A DNA stretch of 64,000 bases from an uncultured Alphaproteobacteria bacterium (GCA_946481075.1 CAMLMC010000001.1:1-64000); one strand, 5' to 3'; shown: positions 1 through 7,990, counted from the first letter of the stretch. The notes: generated from the letters alone by a model not told the origin. Numbers and translations: made by a program.

Positions 1-2
1 CC

Positions 3-995
3 TTTACCGCCAATGTCAAATACGCCACGGGGCAACAGGCCTATAGATGGGAAGCAGGCAACTGGAGCGCGTGTCCTTGCGCGGGAACGGACATTAGTAA
101 AAACCCGACACAAAGCCGGCCAGTGACATGCGTCAACAGTGCGGGCACGGTTGTAGCCGATTCTTATTGCGCCGGTATGGACAGGCCTTTGGCGTCTCAG
201 TCCTGCGTGGGTTATTGCTGGATGGTGACACAGGCGACGCCGCCAACGTGTACCGGTTGCGAGGCCACCGCCAGAACGGTTACGAATTACGGTGAAGTTC
301 AGTGTGAACGCCGCTATGCCGGTAGCGCGCCCTTGGCGGATAACAGAAATCAATGTGTAAGTTATGACGGGGCCGAACCTGCAACACCTTCGGCGTCCTG
401 TACCATTCCTGCCTGTCCTCCGCCACCACCACCGCCAAGCAGTGGCAGCGGTGATAGTGATGATGGCGGCACTTGGTATGACTATGATGGAGATGGCATA
501 GGTGACACGACTTATCCTTGTACCGGATGTGATGCTGTGGACTTTGGAACAACTGACGCGTTTATTGATCCGGGATCTAGTTCCTCCAGCAGCAGCTCCT
601 CATCTTCAAGCTCAAGCAGCAGTAGCGGTGGTAGTTCGTCGGTCATTTGTACGCACTTCTATCGCCGGAAGCGTTTGCCTGCTGATTTGTGGAGAGCGGA
701 TCTGGAGTTTGCGCACAGCCAGCTATCGAAGACCGCGATCCGTGGCTATCACGTGTGGGGTATACGCTCTGTCGAATTGATGCGTAAATATCCATCGACG
801 GAAACGTTCTTCTGGTTCCTTGCCAAGAACCGCGCGGAAGAAATCGGCTACCAGATGGGCCTGCGCGAGCGCCCGAATTACAAGGGCAAGGTGATCCGCA
901 TGATCATGGAACCGCTTTGCTTCGTGATCGGTATCTTCGCGCCCGAGCAGAACTGGCAGAAGGTTCATGCCGATATGGATTTGCAGAAGGCTTAG
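3..995 (+). CDS. Thrombospondin type-1-like repeat protein with poly-Ser linker, 5' end outside window
   Basis: The frame is open from the left edge, so the gene starts upstream; about 330 residues are visible. The N-terminal part reads like TSP1 repeats of the ADAMTS kind: W-x-x-G-x-W-S-x-C, then Q-S-R-P-V-T-C and VVADSYC followed by RPLASQSC, and a second weaker Cys-rich repeat. A proline run, an acidic Gly/Asp stretch and a run of about 17 serines follow. The Ser run uses mixed AGC/TCC/TCA/AGT codons, so it is selected at protein level rather than a simple slippage tract. The last roughly 115 residues form a separate module (CTHFYRRKRLP, then GYHVWGIRSVELMRK and RAEEIGYQMG) that resembles a C-terminal module I recall from alphaproteobacterial secreted proteins; that is memory, not a search. 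Probably an exported adhesin-like protein; the signal peptide would lie off the window. Confidence 0.8.
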   Translation, partial: FTANVKYATGQQAYRWEAGNWSACPCAGTDISKNPTQSRPVTCVNSAGTVVADSYCAGMDRPLASQSCVGYCWMVTQATPPTCTGCEATARTVTNYGEVQCERRYAGSAPLADNRNQCVSYDGAEPATPSASCTIPACPPPPPPPSSGSGDSDDGGTWYDYDGDGIGDTTYPCTGCDAVDFGTTDAFIDPGSSSSSSSSSSSSSSSSSGGSSSVICTHFYRRKRLPADLWRADLEFAHSQLSKTAIRGYHVWGIRSVELMRKYPSTETFFWFLAKNRAEEIGYQMGLRERPNYKGKVIRMIMEPLCFVIGIFAPEQNWQKVHADMDLQKA

Positions 996-1010
996 AAAAA
1001 AGATCAGAAG

Positions 1011-1040
1011 AAAAAACCCCGGGATTATCGGGGTTTTTTT
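1011..1040. terminator. Bidirectional rho-independent terminator
   Basis: An A-run, CCCCG, a short loop, CGGGG and a T-run lie between the convergent TSP1-like gene and the EF-hand gene, so the hairpin can serve both strands. Confidence 0.85.
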
Positions 1041-1542
1041 ATAGGCCGCTTTCTCTTTTATTTAAATAAGTTAGGAATTCGTCCCAACTCACATAATTAT
1101 CCTTGTTGGCATCGACATTCGAAAAAATTCTTTTGTGAGCAAGCAGGTTTTCGTATTCAAGTACCAGATTGTCCCCGTTGAGATCTTCCAGATTGAATCT
1201 GGCTTCGAATTCTTCATATAAATAGCGTGGGACAAAGGCATTATTTTCATTTGGCGCTATGTTATGCTTTCTCAGGTATTCGTGATAGAGGTAATTTATA
1301 TTCTCGCCCCTGCTGATTTTGCCGTTGCCGTCCGGATCCCGTAATTTAAAATCCCTGATCATGTCTTGTTTGTATTCAAAATCGGCTATCACTCCATCTT
1401 TGTTATGATCATGTCCGTCAAATACCCTTCGTTCGTTGGCATATTTGTCTTCGGCTTTGTCGGGAAGCCTCTGAGCCTCGGAAGCCATCGGCGCGGCGGT
1501 CAAGAAGGCGGACCCCAGCAACAAAGAAAGAATATATTTCAT
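1039..1542 (-). CDS. Exported EF-hand protein
   Basis: 167 aa. A signal peptide (MKYILSLLLGSAFLTAAPMA, cleavage near ASEA) is followed by EF-hand-like calcium loops: DHNKDGVIADFE, DPDGNGKISRGE, DLNGDNLVLEYE and DANKDNYVSWDE. The D-x-(D/N)-x-(D/N)-G spacing with an acidic twelfth residue holds in the first three; the fourth has Tyr after Asp/Asn in place of part of the usual pattern. A periplasmic or surface calcium sensor or buffer is the likely role. It is a single gene with its stop in the flank of the shared terminator. The family is clear; the partner is unknown. Confidence 0.85.
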   Translation of the reverse strand: MKYILSLLLGSAFLTAAPMASEAQRLPDKAEDKYANERRVFDGHDHNKDGVIADFEYKQDMIRDFKLRDPDGNGKISRGENINYLYHEYLRKHNIAPNENNAFVPRYLYEEFEARFNLEDLNGDNLVLEYENLLAHKRIFSNVDANKDNYVSWDEFLTYLNKRESGL

Positions 1543-1621
1543 GCCTGCATACCTGTGTCCAATACTGGTTGGCCAATATCCATTATAAAATAGACGATAG
1601 GCCCTTTGGAAGTTTTATTCC

Positions 1622-2572
1622 TTATGGCTTCTCAAGCACTGTGGGCACGGGCGGGAGCGGGGTAGAGGGCGTGAAAATTTCGCCATCCGCGTTGGCCGCG
1701 CCCTGACATGAAACGGTCAGGTTTAATAATTCCGGCCATTTTTCGACCCATCCTGACTCATGGTCCGCATCCGGCACAAAAGTATAATGGACGCAATCGG
1801 ATTCTCCCATTGCCTGGCGGTAGGTATGATAAACGCCTGCCGGAACATAGGTGTCACCGCCGCCGATGAAATGATGCTGTGGCAGGTTGGCGAGGTTCGG
1901 CGCGAGATCTTTCGCAAGCACGGAATCGCTGTCTAAGGCCGGCGTTTCGATTTTATCCTTCACCACCGGTTTGTAGACCATTTGCGGATTGAGGATACCT
2001 GCCACGGTCCGCAGTGATGCGACGTCAGTGCGGGCGGCCGCAATCGCCGCTGCAATGTTAGCGCCGCCGTCATAGCCGATCAGGTTGATATCCGTGATGT
2101 CCCAGCGTTTCTTAACATCGTCGATTACATCGTTGAAGGCGGCGATGACTTCGGGAGAGAACCGGCGGTTTTGCCACAGCGCGGATCCGCAGGTTTCATC
2201 CGGCGATTCCATGAACTGGCACGGGCGGGCGATATAGATAAGGTTTTTTGCCTTGTCGCGGGAGGCAAGGTTCAATGCCAGCGGATTGGAGGGGGAAGAG
2301 TCCAGTGTGTAAAAATCTCCCTTGGAGGCTGTGTGTCCATCGCCTTCGATATAGATATTGGCGGGTTCGCCGCGGCGGTGCGCGCGTTCCCACAACTGGA
2401 ATTTCATGCCGTTCGCATCAATCTTGCGCTCGACCATAAAGGCCGGGCGGGCGATACGTTCGGCGGTCACTTCGCGTGTTTCACCGGATATGGAGGCGCA
2501 GGAGGCAATACCAAACGCGGCTCCGGCCATCAAGGCGGCAATCGCAACGGCGGTCAGGGATTTTTTCATCAT
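1622..2572 (-). CDS. Alpha/beta-hydrolase-like lipoprotein with Asp in the nucleophile elbow
   Basis: 316 aa. A lipoprotein-type signal ends in I-A-S-C (Cys25), so it is probably membrane anchored. Features of the alpha/beta hydrolase fold are visible: an oxyanion-type strand IYIEGDGH (73-80), a nucleophile elbow NLIGYDGGANIA (163-174), an acidic turn at GGGD (237-240) and a late His in DADHESGW (His271). The residue normally Ser in G-x-S-x-G is Asp168 (codon GAC at 2069-2071). Asp nucleophiles are known in haloalkane dehalogenases and epoxide hydrolases, but this protein otherwise looks like a secreted esterase or lipase-type lipoprotein. Two start codons adjoin (MM). Substrate unknown; it may be an inactive or repurposed hydrolase. 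Confidence 0.75.
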   Translation of the reverse strand: MMKKSLTAVAIAALMAGAAFGIASCASISGETREVTAERIARPAFMVERKIDANGMKFQLWERAHRRGEPANIYIEGDGHTASKGDFYTLDSSPSNPLALNLASRDKAKNLIYIARPCQFMESPDETCGSALWQNRRFSPEVIAAFNDVIDDVKKRWDITDINLIGYDGGANIAAAIAAARTDVASLRTVAGILNPQMVYKPVVKDKIETPALDSDSVLAKDLAPNLANLPQHHFIGGGDTYVPAGVYHTYRQAMGESDCVHYTFVPDADHESGWVEKWPELLNLTVSCQGAANADGEIFTPSTPLPPVPTVLEKP

Positions 2573-2657
2573 GGCAGGATTTCCATTAGAAGAATCAGGA
2601 ATTTGTCTAAGGCGATTCTAGGCGGTTTTGCATGGTTTGGCCATGGCAAATTTGGCC

Positions 2658-3266
2658 TTATTCAGGAGTCCAGCCGTTCATCCAGTCCGTAATGGGCACG
2701 ATATGGATAGGCTGTCCATTGTCCCCGAACCATGAATCGACGGCATATTCCGCGCCTGTTTCGGTTTCCCGCACCACGGCGGTCTGGTGCATCCACCCCC
2801 GGCCCGAAACAAGGGGGTATCGCACCTGCGGCTGTTCGACCGTATGGAACTTGATCAGGCCCTTTTGCGCGAGCAGAATCATATAAACGGTTGTGTTCGT
2901 GCTTTCATCCACGCAATCGATTTGCCCGTGACCAGTCTGAACAAACGTGCCCGCTTTGTCGTGATGGGTCTCTGTTATTTTCCCGACGGTGTGTTCGAAC
3001 ATGGGGATAGTCTTTGCAATTTTGGCGCGTTCTTCTTTGGCGGATTTTGCTTGTTTACCATAGGCCTTGGTGATTTTTTTCCATTCCTGCTTGTTCAGTT
3101 TGACGTTCTTGACGAGCGCACAGCCATAATTCTGGCAATGTGGAAACAGCTCTGCCGTCGGTTCGATCAGGTTTTTTGACGCCATATACGAGGGTAAGGA
3201 GCTGTATAAATGCGGCGCGCAGGCCGAAAGGCAGCATATGGCGGCGATTAGAAACGCATTCTTCAT
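2658..3266 (-). CDS. Lipoprotein with a candidate Cys-His-Asp triad
   Basis: 202 aa from the ATG at 3264-3266, chosen over longer in-frame starts because it gives a lipoprotein signal (hydrophobic stretch to L-S-A-C, Cys16) and a four-base ATGA overlap with the stop of xthA. The C-terminal half carries DCVDESTNT (Cys118), WMHQTAVV (His160) and YAVDSWFG (Asp177). That order and spacing recall transglutaminase-like or papain-like folds, with the Cys at the start of a helix and His and Asp on following strands. This is pattern recognition, not a proven assignment. It is transcribed after xthA and probably translationally coupled to it. Confidence 0.7.
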   Translation of the reverse strand: MKNAFLIAAICCLSACAPHLYSSLPSYMASKNLIEPTAELFPHCQNYGCALVKNVKLNKQEWKKITKAYGKQAKSAKEERAKIAKTIPMFEHTVGKITETHHDKAGTFVQTGHGQIDCVDESTNTTVYMILLAQKGLIKFHTVEQPQVRYPLVSGRGWMHQTAVVRETETGAEYAVDSWFGDNGQPIHIVPITDWMNGWTPE

Positions 3267-4018
3267 CGTAGCTCCAGAACCACGGGCGTGTGGTCGGAAG
3301 GGCTTTCCTCGCCACGTGGGCCTTTGTCGATGGTGCAGGATTTCAGGCGGTCTGCGATAGTGGGGGAGAGCAGGAAATGATCGATGCGGATGCCCTTGTC
3401 GGCGGGCCAGCATCCTCCCTGATAATCCCAGAATGTGTATTGATGATCCTGGCTATTCAGTGCCCTGAACGCATCGGTTAAACCGAGATTTAAAAGGGCG
3501 CGAAATTTCTGACGTGTTTCAAGGCGGTAGAGGGCATCATTCTCCCACAGCTTCGGGTCCCAGCAATCGCGTGCTTCGGGGATGGCGTTGAAATCGCCCC
3601 CTATAACGAAGGGAATGTCCTCTGCCCGCAATTGTGCGAGGCGGTTGTAAAGTCTATCCATCCAGCGCAATTTGTAATCGAACTTTTCGCCTGGCCACGG
3701 GTTGCCGTTCGGCAGATAGATATTAATGATGCGGATACCCGCACTTTCAATTTCAAGATAACGTGCCTGTTCGTCCGAGTCCTCCCCGTCAAGGCGATTG
3801 GTGATGATATTGAAGGGCGTTTTAGAAAATGTGGCAATGCCGTTATAGGCCTTTTGCCCGACCGCATGGATTTCGTATCCCTCGAACGCATCATGCGGGA
3901 AGTCGAGCCCCTTCAATTCCTGGATCATAAGGATATCTGGCTGGTTGGCCGCAAGCCAGCGTTTGACGTGCTCTGTTCGGGCCTTGATTGAATTCACGTT
4001 CCATGTGGCGATTTTCAT
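3263..4018 (-). CDS. xthA: Exodeoxyribonuclease III
   Basis: 251 aa, normal length for the family. A Mg-dependent AP endonuclease and 3'-5' exonuclease in base excision repair. All endonuclease/exonuclease/phosphatase-fold motifs are present: ATWNVNSI at the N-terminus, IQELKG (Glu34, metal ligand), IYLPNG, IGGDFNAIP (Asp and Asn of the active site), IDHFL and the terminal PSDHTPVV with the catalytic Asp-His. It is first in a two-gene unit with the downstream lipoprotein, whose ATG overlaps its TGA. Confidence 0.97.
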   Translation of the reverse strand: MKIATWNVNSIKARTEHVKRWLAANQPDILMIQELKGLDFPHDAFEGYEIHAVGQKAYNGIATFSKTPFNIITNRLDGEDSDEQARYLEIESAGIRIINIYLPNGNPWPGEKFDYKLRWMDRLYNRLAQLRAEDIPFVIGGDFNAIPEARDCWDPKLWENDALYRLETRQKFRALLNLGLTDAFRALNSQDHQYTFWDYQGGCWPADKGIRIDHFLLSPTIADRLKSCTIDKGPRGEESPSDHTPVVLELR

Positions 4019-4057
4019 AGGGGTACTATGCCACGGGGGAAATGCTCCGCAAAGCCC

Positions 4058-4393
4058 CTAATCCTTCACCATGAAGGATGTGCCGCAGCCGCAGGTGGAC
4101 ACCGCATTGGGATTTTGCACGGCGAAATGGGCGCCGACCAGATCATCGACATAATCGATCACCGCGCCCGCCATATAGGGCAGGGAGATATCGTCGATAA
4201 CAACACCGACCCCGTCTTTTTCAAAGACTTCGTCGTCTGCTGTGATTTCATCGGTCAGGGAAAATTTATATTCAAAGCCCTGACATCCGCCGCCATCGAC
4301 CAGAATACGGAGTTTCATATCCGGCTTGCCGTCCTGCTCTTGCAGGACGCGGATACGTTTCACGAGGGAGTCGGTCAGGGTGATAGAGCTCAT
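4058..4393 (-). CDS. erpA: A-type iron-sulfur cluster insertion protein
   Basis: 111 aa, HesB/IscA/ErpA family. The three conserved cysteines are present: Cys37 in GGGCQGFEY and Cys101 and Cys103 in STCGCGTSF. It carries Fe-S clusters to apoproteins. The choice of erpA over iscA rests on the alphaproteobacterial neighbourhood, where this gene stands next to dgt rather than in an isc or suf operon. No clear Shine-Dalgarno precedes the ATG. Confidence 0.88.
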   Translation of the reverse strand: MSSITLTDSLVKRIRVLQEQDGKPDMKLRILVDGGGCQGFEYKFSLTDEITADDEVFEKDGVGVVIDDISLPYMAGAVIDYVDDLVGAHFAVQNPNAVSTCGCGTSFMVKD

Positions 4394-4435
4394 GCCAGTA
4401 ATGTGGCGATATTGCCCCCAATATTCAAGGCCGTT

Positions 4436-4723
4436 TTAAAAGCCCGCGATATGAAATTTTTCCGCCATCGGGGCGATGATATTGCGGATGGCATTGTCCC
4501 GTCCGGCGATATTCAGGATATCGGTCAGTTGCTGGCGCAGTGATTGTACATTGAACATGTAGGAATAAGTGTCGCGGGACGCCAGATTGACCACTTTTGA
4601 TGCGTGCTCCGTAAATTCTTCGGTCGCCTGCACCCGTTCCGCAGGGTCCCCGCCGATGACGCGCTGAAACGCCTCGTCTTTAGAATGTACTTCGGTTGCC
4701 AAGGAATAGTCAGGTTCTTGCAT
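4436..4723 (-). CDS. Small helical hypothetical protein
   Basis: 95 aa, not recognised. A purine-rich AAGGGGG ribosome site lies about seven bases before the ATG. The protein is soluble and predicted mostly helical, with one central Arg/Gln-rich stretch (FNVQSLRQQLTDILNIAG) and no signal peptide or cysteine. It sits upstream of erpA on the same strand, 42 bases away, and is divergent from dgt, so it may head an erpA transcript. No function can be inferred. Confidence 0.7.
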   Translation of the reverse strand: MQEPDYSLATEVHSKDEAFQRVIGGDPAERVQATEEFTEHASKVVNLASRDTYSYMFNVQSLRQQLTDILNIAGRDNAIRNIIAPMAEKFHIAGF

Positions 4724-4842
4724 ATCAAAATCCCCCTTTGATAAGAAAAGGCTAAATCAGGCAACTTCCTTTCGTCAATGATCAATCTGGAGTTATAAAA
4801 AACCTTTTGTGCTGCGGTGCCGTTCGGGGGTAGATTACCCTT

Positions 4843-6048
4843 ATGAATCAAAGCTCTCCCATTGCGTATAATTACTGTGCGCTGCCGCTTGCGGCTTATG
4901 CCTGTCGTCCTGACCTGTCCAAGGGGCGCATCTATCCCGAAGATGAAAGCACGACCAGAACATGTTTTCAGCGTGACCGCGATCGGATTATCCACACCTC
5001 GGCCTTTCGCCGTTTGAAGGATAAAACACAGGTGTTTGTGTATCACGAGGGAGATCATTACCGCACACGCCTGTCGCACACGCTCGAGGTATCGCAAATC
5101 GCCCGCACGCTGGCGCGGGCATTGCTGGTAAATGAGGATCTTGCGGAAGGCATTGCGCTTTCTCATGATCTCGGCCACACACCTTTCGCCCATACGGGGG
5201 AGGAGGCGCTGGAAAAATGCATGGAGCCGTTCGGCGGGTTCGAGCACAATGATCAGTCGCTCCGCGTACTGACGCGGTTGGAGCGTAAATATCCGAAATG
5301 GCCGGGCCTCAACCTGACATGGGAAACGCTGGAAGGCGTCGTCAAACACAACGGACCGGTGCAGTATAACAAACTGCCGATCACGCTTTCGGAAGTGCAA
5401 AAGCAAACGGATTTACAGCTATCGACCTATGCGAGCGTTGAGGCGCAGTGCGCGGCAATTGCCGATGACATCGCCTATAACAATCACGATGTGGAAGATG
5501 GCCTTCGCGCGGGCATGTTTACGCTGACAGACCTTGAAGGCATTGCCCTGCTGCGTGAAGTGATCACCGGCGTGCGCAAATCCTATCCGGATATCAGTGA
5601 ACACCATCTCGTGCAGGAAATGATCCGCGAAATGATCGGCGCGATGGTGACCGATGTGCTCACCGAGGCGCAAAAACGCCTTCGTGAACTGGCTCCGACA
5701 TCGCCCGATGATATCCGCCTCGCGGGCCGCGCCATGGTGGCGTTCTCGCCATCCATGCTCGAAAAGGTGGAAGAACTGCGTGCTTTCCTACATCATCGCA
5801 TGTATCGCCATTACAGCGTCATGCGCGTGCGTTTGAAGGCTGAAAAGATTTTGACGGATTTATTCTGCGCGTTTCAGGATCGCTATACCCTTCTGCCCGA
5901 TCACTGGCAGAAAAGGGTGGAAGAGGCGGGCGGGATGCTCGGTGATACGGAGCGCGCGCGTATTGTGTGTGATTACATCGCGGGTATGACGGACCGTTAC
6001 GCTATCCGCGAACATGAACGCCTGTTTGATCTGTATTGGGATAAGTAA
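4843..6048 (+). CDS. dgt: Deoxyguanosinetriphosphate triphosphohydrolase-like protein
   Basis: 401 aa. An HD-superfamily dNTPase that cleaves dNTP to deoxynucleoside plus triphosphate and so controls dNTP pools. The family N-terminus (Y-P-E-D-E-S-x-x-R, then FQRDRDRIIHTSAFRRLKDKT) is followed by the HD metal site: His79 in RLSHTLEV, His108-Asp109 in SHDLGHTPFAHTGE, and a later Asp in IADDIAYNNHD. Length and motifs match the alphaproteobacterial type-2 Dgt proteins. It follows divergently placed erpA, as in many alphaproteobacteria, but argS, which often comes next, is absent here. A terminator follows the stop immediately. Confidence 0.95.
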   Translation: MNQSSPIAYNYCALPLAAYACRPDLSKGRIYPEDESTTRTCFQRDRDRIIHTSAFRRLKDKTQVFVYHEGDHYRTRLSHTLEVSQIARTLARALLVNEDLAEGIALSHDLGHTPFAHTGEEALEKCMEPFGGFEHNDQSLRVLTRLERKYPKWPGLNLTWETLEGVVKHNGPVQYNKLPITLSEVQKQTDLQLSTYASVEAQCAAIADDIAYNNHDVEDGLRAGMFTLTDLEGIALLREVITGVRKSYPDISEHHLVQEMIREMIGAMVTDVLTEAQKRLRELAPTSPDDIRLAGRAMVAFSPSMLEKVEELRAFLHHRMYRHYSVMRVRLKAEKILTDLFCAFQDRYTLLPDHWQKRVEEAGGMLGDTERARIVCDYIAGMTDRYAIREHERLFDLYWDK

Positions 6049-6053
6049 TCATT

Positions 6054-6085
6054 AAAAAAGGCCGGAAATTTCTTTCCGGCCTTTT
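6054..6085. terminator. Bidirectional rho-independent terminator after dgt
   Basis: AAAGGCCGGAAA pairs with TTTCCGGCCTTT around a three-base loop, with A- and T-runs outside. It lies between dgt (+) and the small gene on the minus strand. Confidence 0.9.
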
Positions 6086-6094
6086 GTTTGAAAC

Positions 6095-6346
6095 TTAATC
6101 GTAACTCGGTCCGTAGCGACCCTCTGGTCCATAGCCTTGATGCATTGCCAATTCTGCGGCGGCACGGCTTTTGGGCGTGGATACAAATGGTCCTGTATCC
6201 TTGGGTTCGTCATCATCACCGGCAATCCCGTTTGGATAGGCCACAAAGAATACATCCGGTGCGGGTGCTTTTGTTACGGGGGCTGGTTCTGCTGCGAGGG
6301 GGAAGTCTTCGTCTAGGTTAGGAACGTTGCTTGGGTTTTTCAACAC
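6095..6346 (-). CDS. Small SNVP-motif protein, paralogue of the gene at 6484-6825
   Basis: 83 aa with a GTG start. The start is fixed by comparison with the neighbour: both have a GGAGATACCA ribosome-site region followed by start, two or three codons and the sequence coding SNVP (MLKNPSNVP here, MSKDTSNVP there). The rest is acidic and rich in Pro and Ala with no membrane segment; the tail ends in GYGPEGRYGPSYD. It is probably intrinsically disordered. Function unknown. It lies between two hairpin terminators, so it is likely expressed on its own or as read-through of the paralogue. Confidence 0.7.
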   Translation of the reverse strand: MLKNPSNVPNLDEDFPLAAEPAPVTKAPAPDVFFVAYPNGIAGDDDEPKDTGPFVSTPKSRAAAELAMHQGYGPEGRYGPSYD

Positions 6347-6440
6347 CTGGTATCTCCCTTGATAAGTGGGTTACTGAAAGCCGGACCATACAGTGATTTG
6401 CCGCCGGAAAGCAAACAATCCTTCGGCTGCGGTGCAAAAG

Positions 6441-6466
6441 AAAAGGCCGGAATAACCGGCCTTTTT
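6441..6466. terminator. Rho-independent terminator
   Basis: AAAAGGCCGG, loop AATAA, then CCGGCCTTTT: a perfect 10-bp stem immediately after the stop of the minus-strand gene at 6484-6825. Confidence 0.88.
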
Positions 6467-6483
6467 AAATAATGGTCATATTT

Positions 6484-6825
6484 TTAATCAAAACCGCGCA
6501 TTTGGTGCACGGGTAGGTTGCGCTGTATTAAGGCTGTTGCCTTATCGCATGTCGCTCCGCCGCCTTCTGGCGTTATGCCGAGATAATCATTTTCGAGAGT
6601 ATAGTATGGTTCTGCCGAGGTTTCCGTGACCTTCGCCGCTGGGCCGTAAGCATTGCCGAGCTGCATATCGTTTTCCCCATAAAATTCACGGGCGCGAGCG
6701 GCCAGATCATCTCTATTGGCTTGTTGCTCTGGTGTAAGTTTTTGCGCCGGGATTAGATGGGCGTAAGCGCTAACACCTTCATAATCTCTTGCGATATCCG
6801 GAACGTTGCTTGTGTCTTTCGACAT
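6484..6825 (-). CDS. Small SNVP-motif protein, paralogue of the gene at 6095-6346
   Basis: 113 aa, ATG start with AGGAGA about seven bases upstream. It shares with its neighbour the SNVP motif at residues 6-9, an acidic run after it, a nearly identical ribosome-site sequence and a C-terminal region with N-A-Y-G-P (compare G-Y-G-P). The middle has a charged segment EQQANRDDLAARAREFYGE that is likely helical. No signal peptide. Not recognised; it belongs to a small lineage-specific pair of soluble, probably partly disordered proteins. Confidence 0.72.
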   Translation of the reverse strand: MSKDTSNVPDIARDYEGVSAYAHLIPAQKLTPEQQANRDDLAARAREFYGENDMQLGNAYGPAAKVTETSAEPYYTLENDYLGITPEGGGATCDKATALIQRNLPVHQMRGFD

Positions 6826-7049
6826 TGTGGTATCTCCTAATAAATAAGCCGTGTTGGTTTTGAAGTCCTGAGATTATTATAATATGTAAATTAAAGCAAG
6901 TCTTTTTATTATAAATGCGGGCAATTTTAAAAAGGTTAATTTCCCCGGTCCTATCGTCAATGAAATTAACCAATATTAGCGGTGAATAGGGTGCAATCCC
7001 CTTTGAAAGTCACTTGAGATTCCGCGTTTTTTTTCATAGCATCCGATTC
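6826..7049. other. AT-rich divergent intergenic region
   Basis: 224 bases between the SNVP-motif gene (-) and the SPOR gene (+). It is clearly richer in A and T than its surroundings. On the minus strand TATAAT (within ACATATTATAATAATC, around 6877-6893) is a candidate -10 element, but no convincing -35 sits 16-18 bases away. I see no conserved RNA and no tRNA. Confidence 0.4.
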
Positions 7050-7964
7050 ATGGCTAGAAAATTTGATGATTTCGATGAACCGGAAGGGGATGGCGTATTC
7101 GACCAGATCCTGACCATTGTGGGTGAACGCAAGCGTGAGTTTGCCATCGCCTGTGTTTCCGCTGCCGTGATTTTGCTCGGCCTGATTGTCTGGGGAAGCT
7201 ACCCGGATGAGGACGGCGCGAATGGCGCTAGCGTGCCAATCGTTCGCGCCGATGCGGGTGATTATAAGACCACGCCGGACAATCCGGGCGGGATGGAAAT
7301 TCCCTATCGTGATTCCACGGTCTTTTCTTCGGGTGGGCAGGCCGAAGGGACGGTTGAAAATATTCTGGCAGATGAATCTGCCGAACCCCCCGTGCCGCGC
7401 AGTCAGTTGTTCGCGGGTTTGAACACCGAAGGTACGACATCTGCGGTTAGCGCCGAAGAGGCGCCGATTGACCTGACGGCAGAGGCTGTGCCACCGTCAA
7501 ACGATGCGCTGGTCAAGGAAGCAATCGGCACATCCGAGATGCCACAAGTGGTTGAGGAAGTAGAGCCGCCAAAGCAAGTGGCCGCCGCAACGACAACGTC
7601 TCCTGCTGCCGTTAAGCCTGCTCCGGCAAAACCGGCTGAGGATAAAACGGCTGAAAAAGTGGCCAAGACCGAACCTGCTGCCGGTGCTGCAGGCACAGCA
7701 GCCAAGGCTGTAACACCGGGCGGATACTATATTCAGGTCGGGTCGGTCCGCTCTGAATCCGGTGCGGACAGTGAGTGGAAGAAAATTCAGGCGAAATATT
7801 CCGCGCAGCTTGGGGGCTTGAAATACCGCACACAGGAAGCAAATCTTGGGGCCAAGGGCGTTTTCTATCGCATACAGGCCGGCCCGATGAGCAAAGAATC
7901 AGCGGACAGCCTCTGCGCCAAGATCAAGGCCCAAACACCGGGCGCTTGCCTCGTGACGAAATAA
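7050..7964 (+). CDS. SPOR-domain membrane protein
   Basis: 304 aa from the ATG at 7050; a TTG 36 bases upstream is possible but adds a tail unlike the family, while M-A-R-K-F-D-D-F-D-E is a typical opening. Cytoplasmic acidic N-terminus, one transmembrane helix (about 31-48), then a long Ala/Pro/Glu-rich periplasmic linker and a C-terminal SPOR domain beginning GGYYIQVGSVRS and ending in PGACLVTK. SPOR domains bind denuded peptidoglycan at division sites. The gene stands before nagZ, scpA and scpB, as usual in alphaproteobacteria. Confidence 0.9.
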   Translation: MARKFDDFDEPEGDGVFDQILTIVGERKREFAIACVSAAVILLGLIVWGSYPDEDGANGASVPIVRADAGDYKTTPDNPGGMEIPYRDSTVFSSGGQAEGTVENILADESAEPPVPRSQLFAGLNTEGTTSAVSAEEAPIDLTAEAVPPSNDALVKEAIGTSEMPQVVEEVEPPKQVAAATTTSPAAVKPAPAKPAEDKTAEKVAKTEPAAGAAGTAAKAVTPGGYYIQVGSVRSESGADSEWKKIQAKYSAQLGGLKYRTQEANLGAKGVFYRIQAGPMSKESADSLCAKIKAQTPGACLVTK

Positions 7965-7990
7965 AAAACCTCGTGCATAAATTTTGCAAA

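Noticed and set aside
570..640. Poly-Ser tract as a microsatellite for phase variation
   Set aside because: The tract mixes AGC, AGT, TCC, TCA, TCT and TCG codons and has no uniform repeat unit, so slippage is unlikely.
4525..5406. A 293-codon minus-strand frame across the start of dgt
   Set aside because: Covers the dgt HD domain on the other strand and part of the small gene at 4436; no protein signature.
6826..7049. A tRNA or small RNA gene in the AT-rich gap
   Set aside because: No cloverleaf, no CCA end and no terminator-backed transcript is visible.
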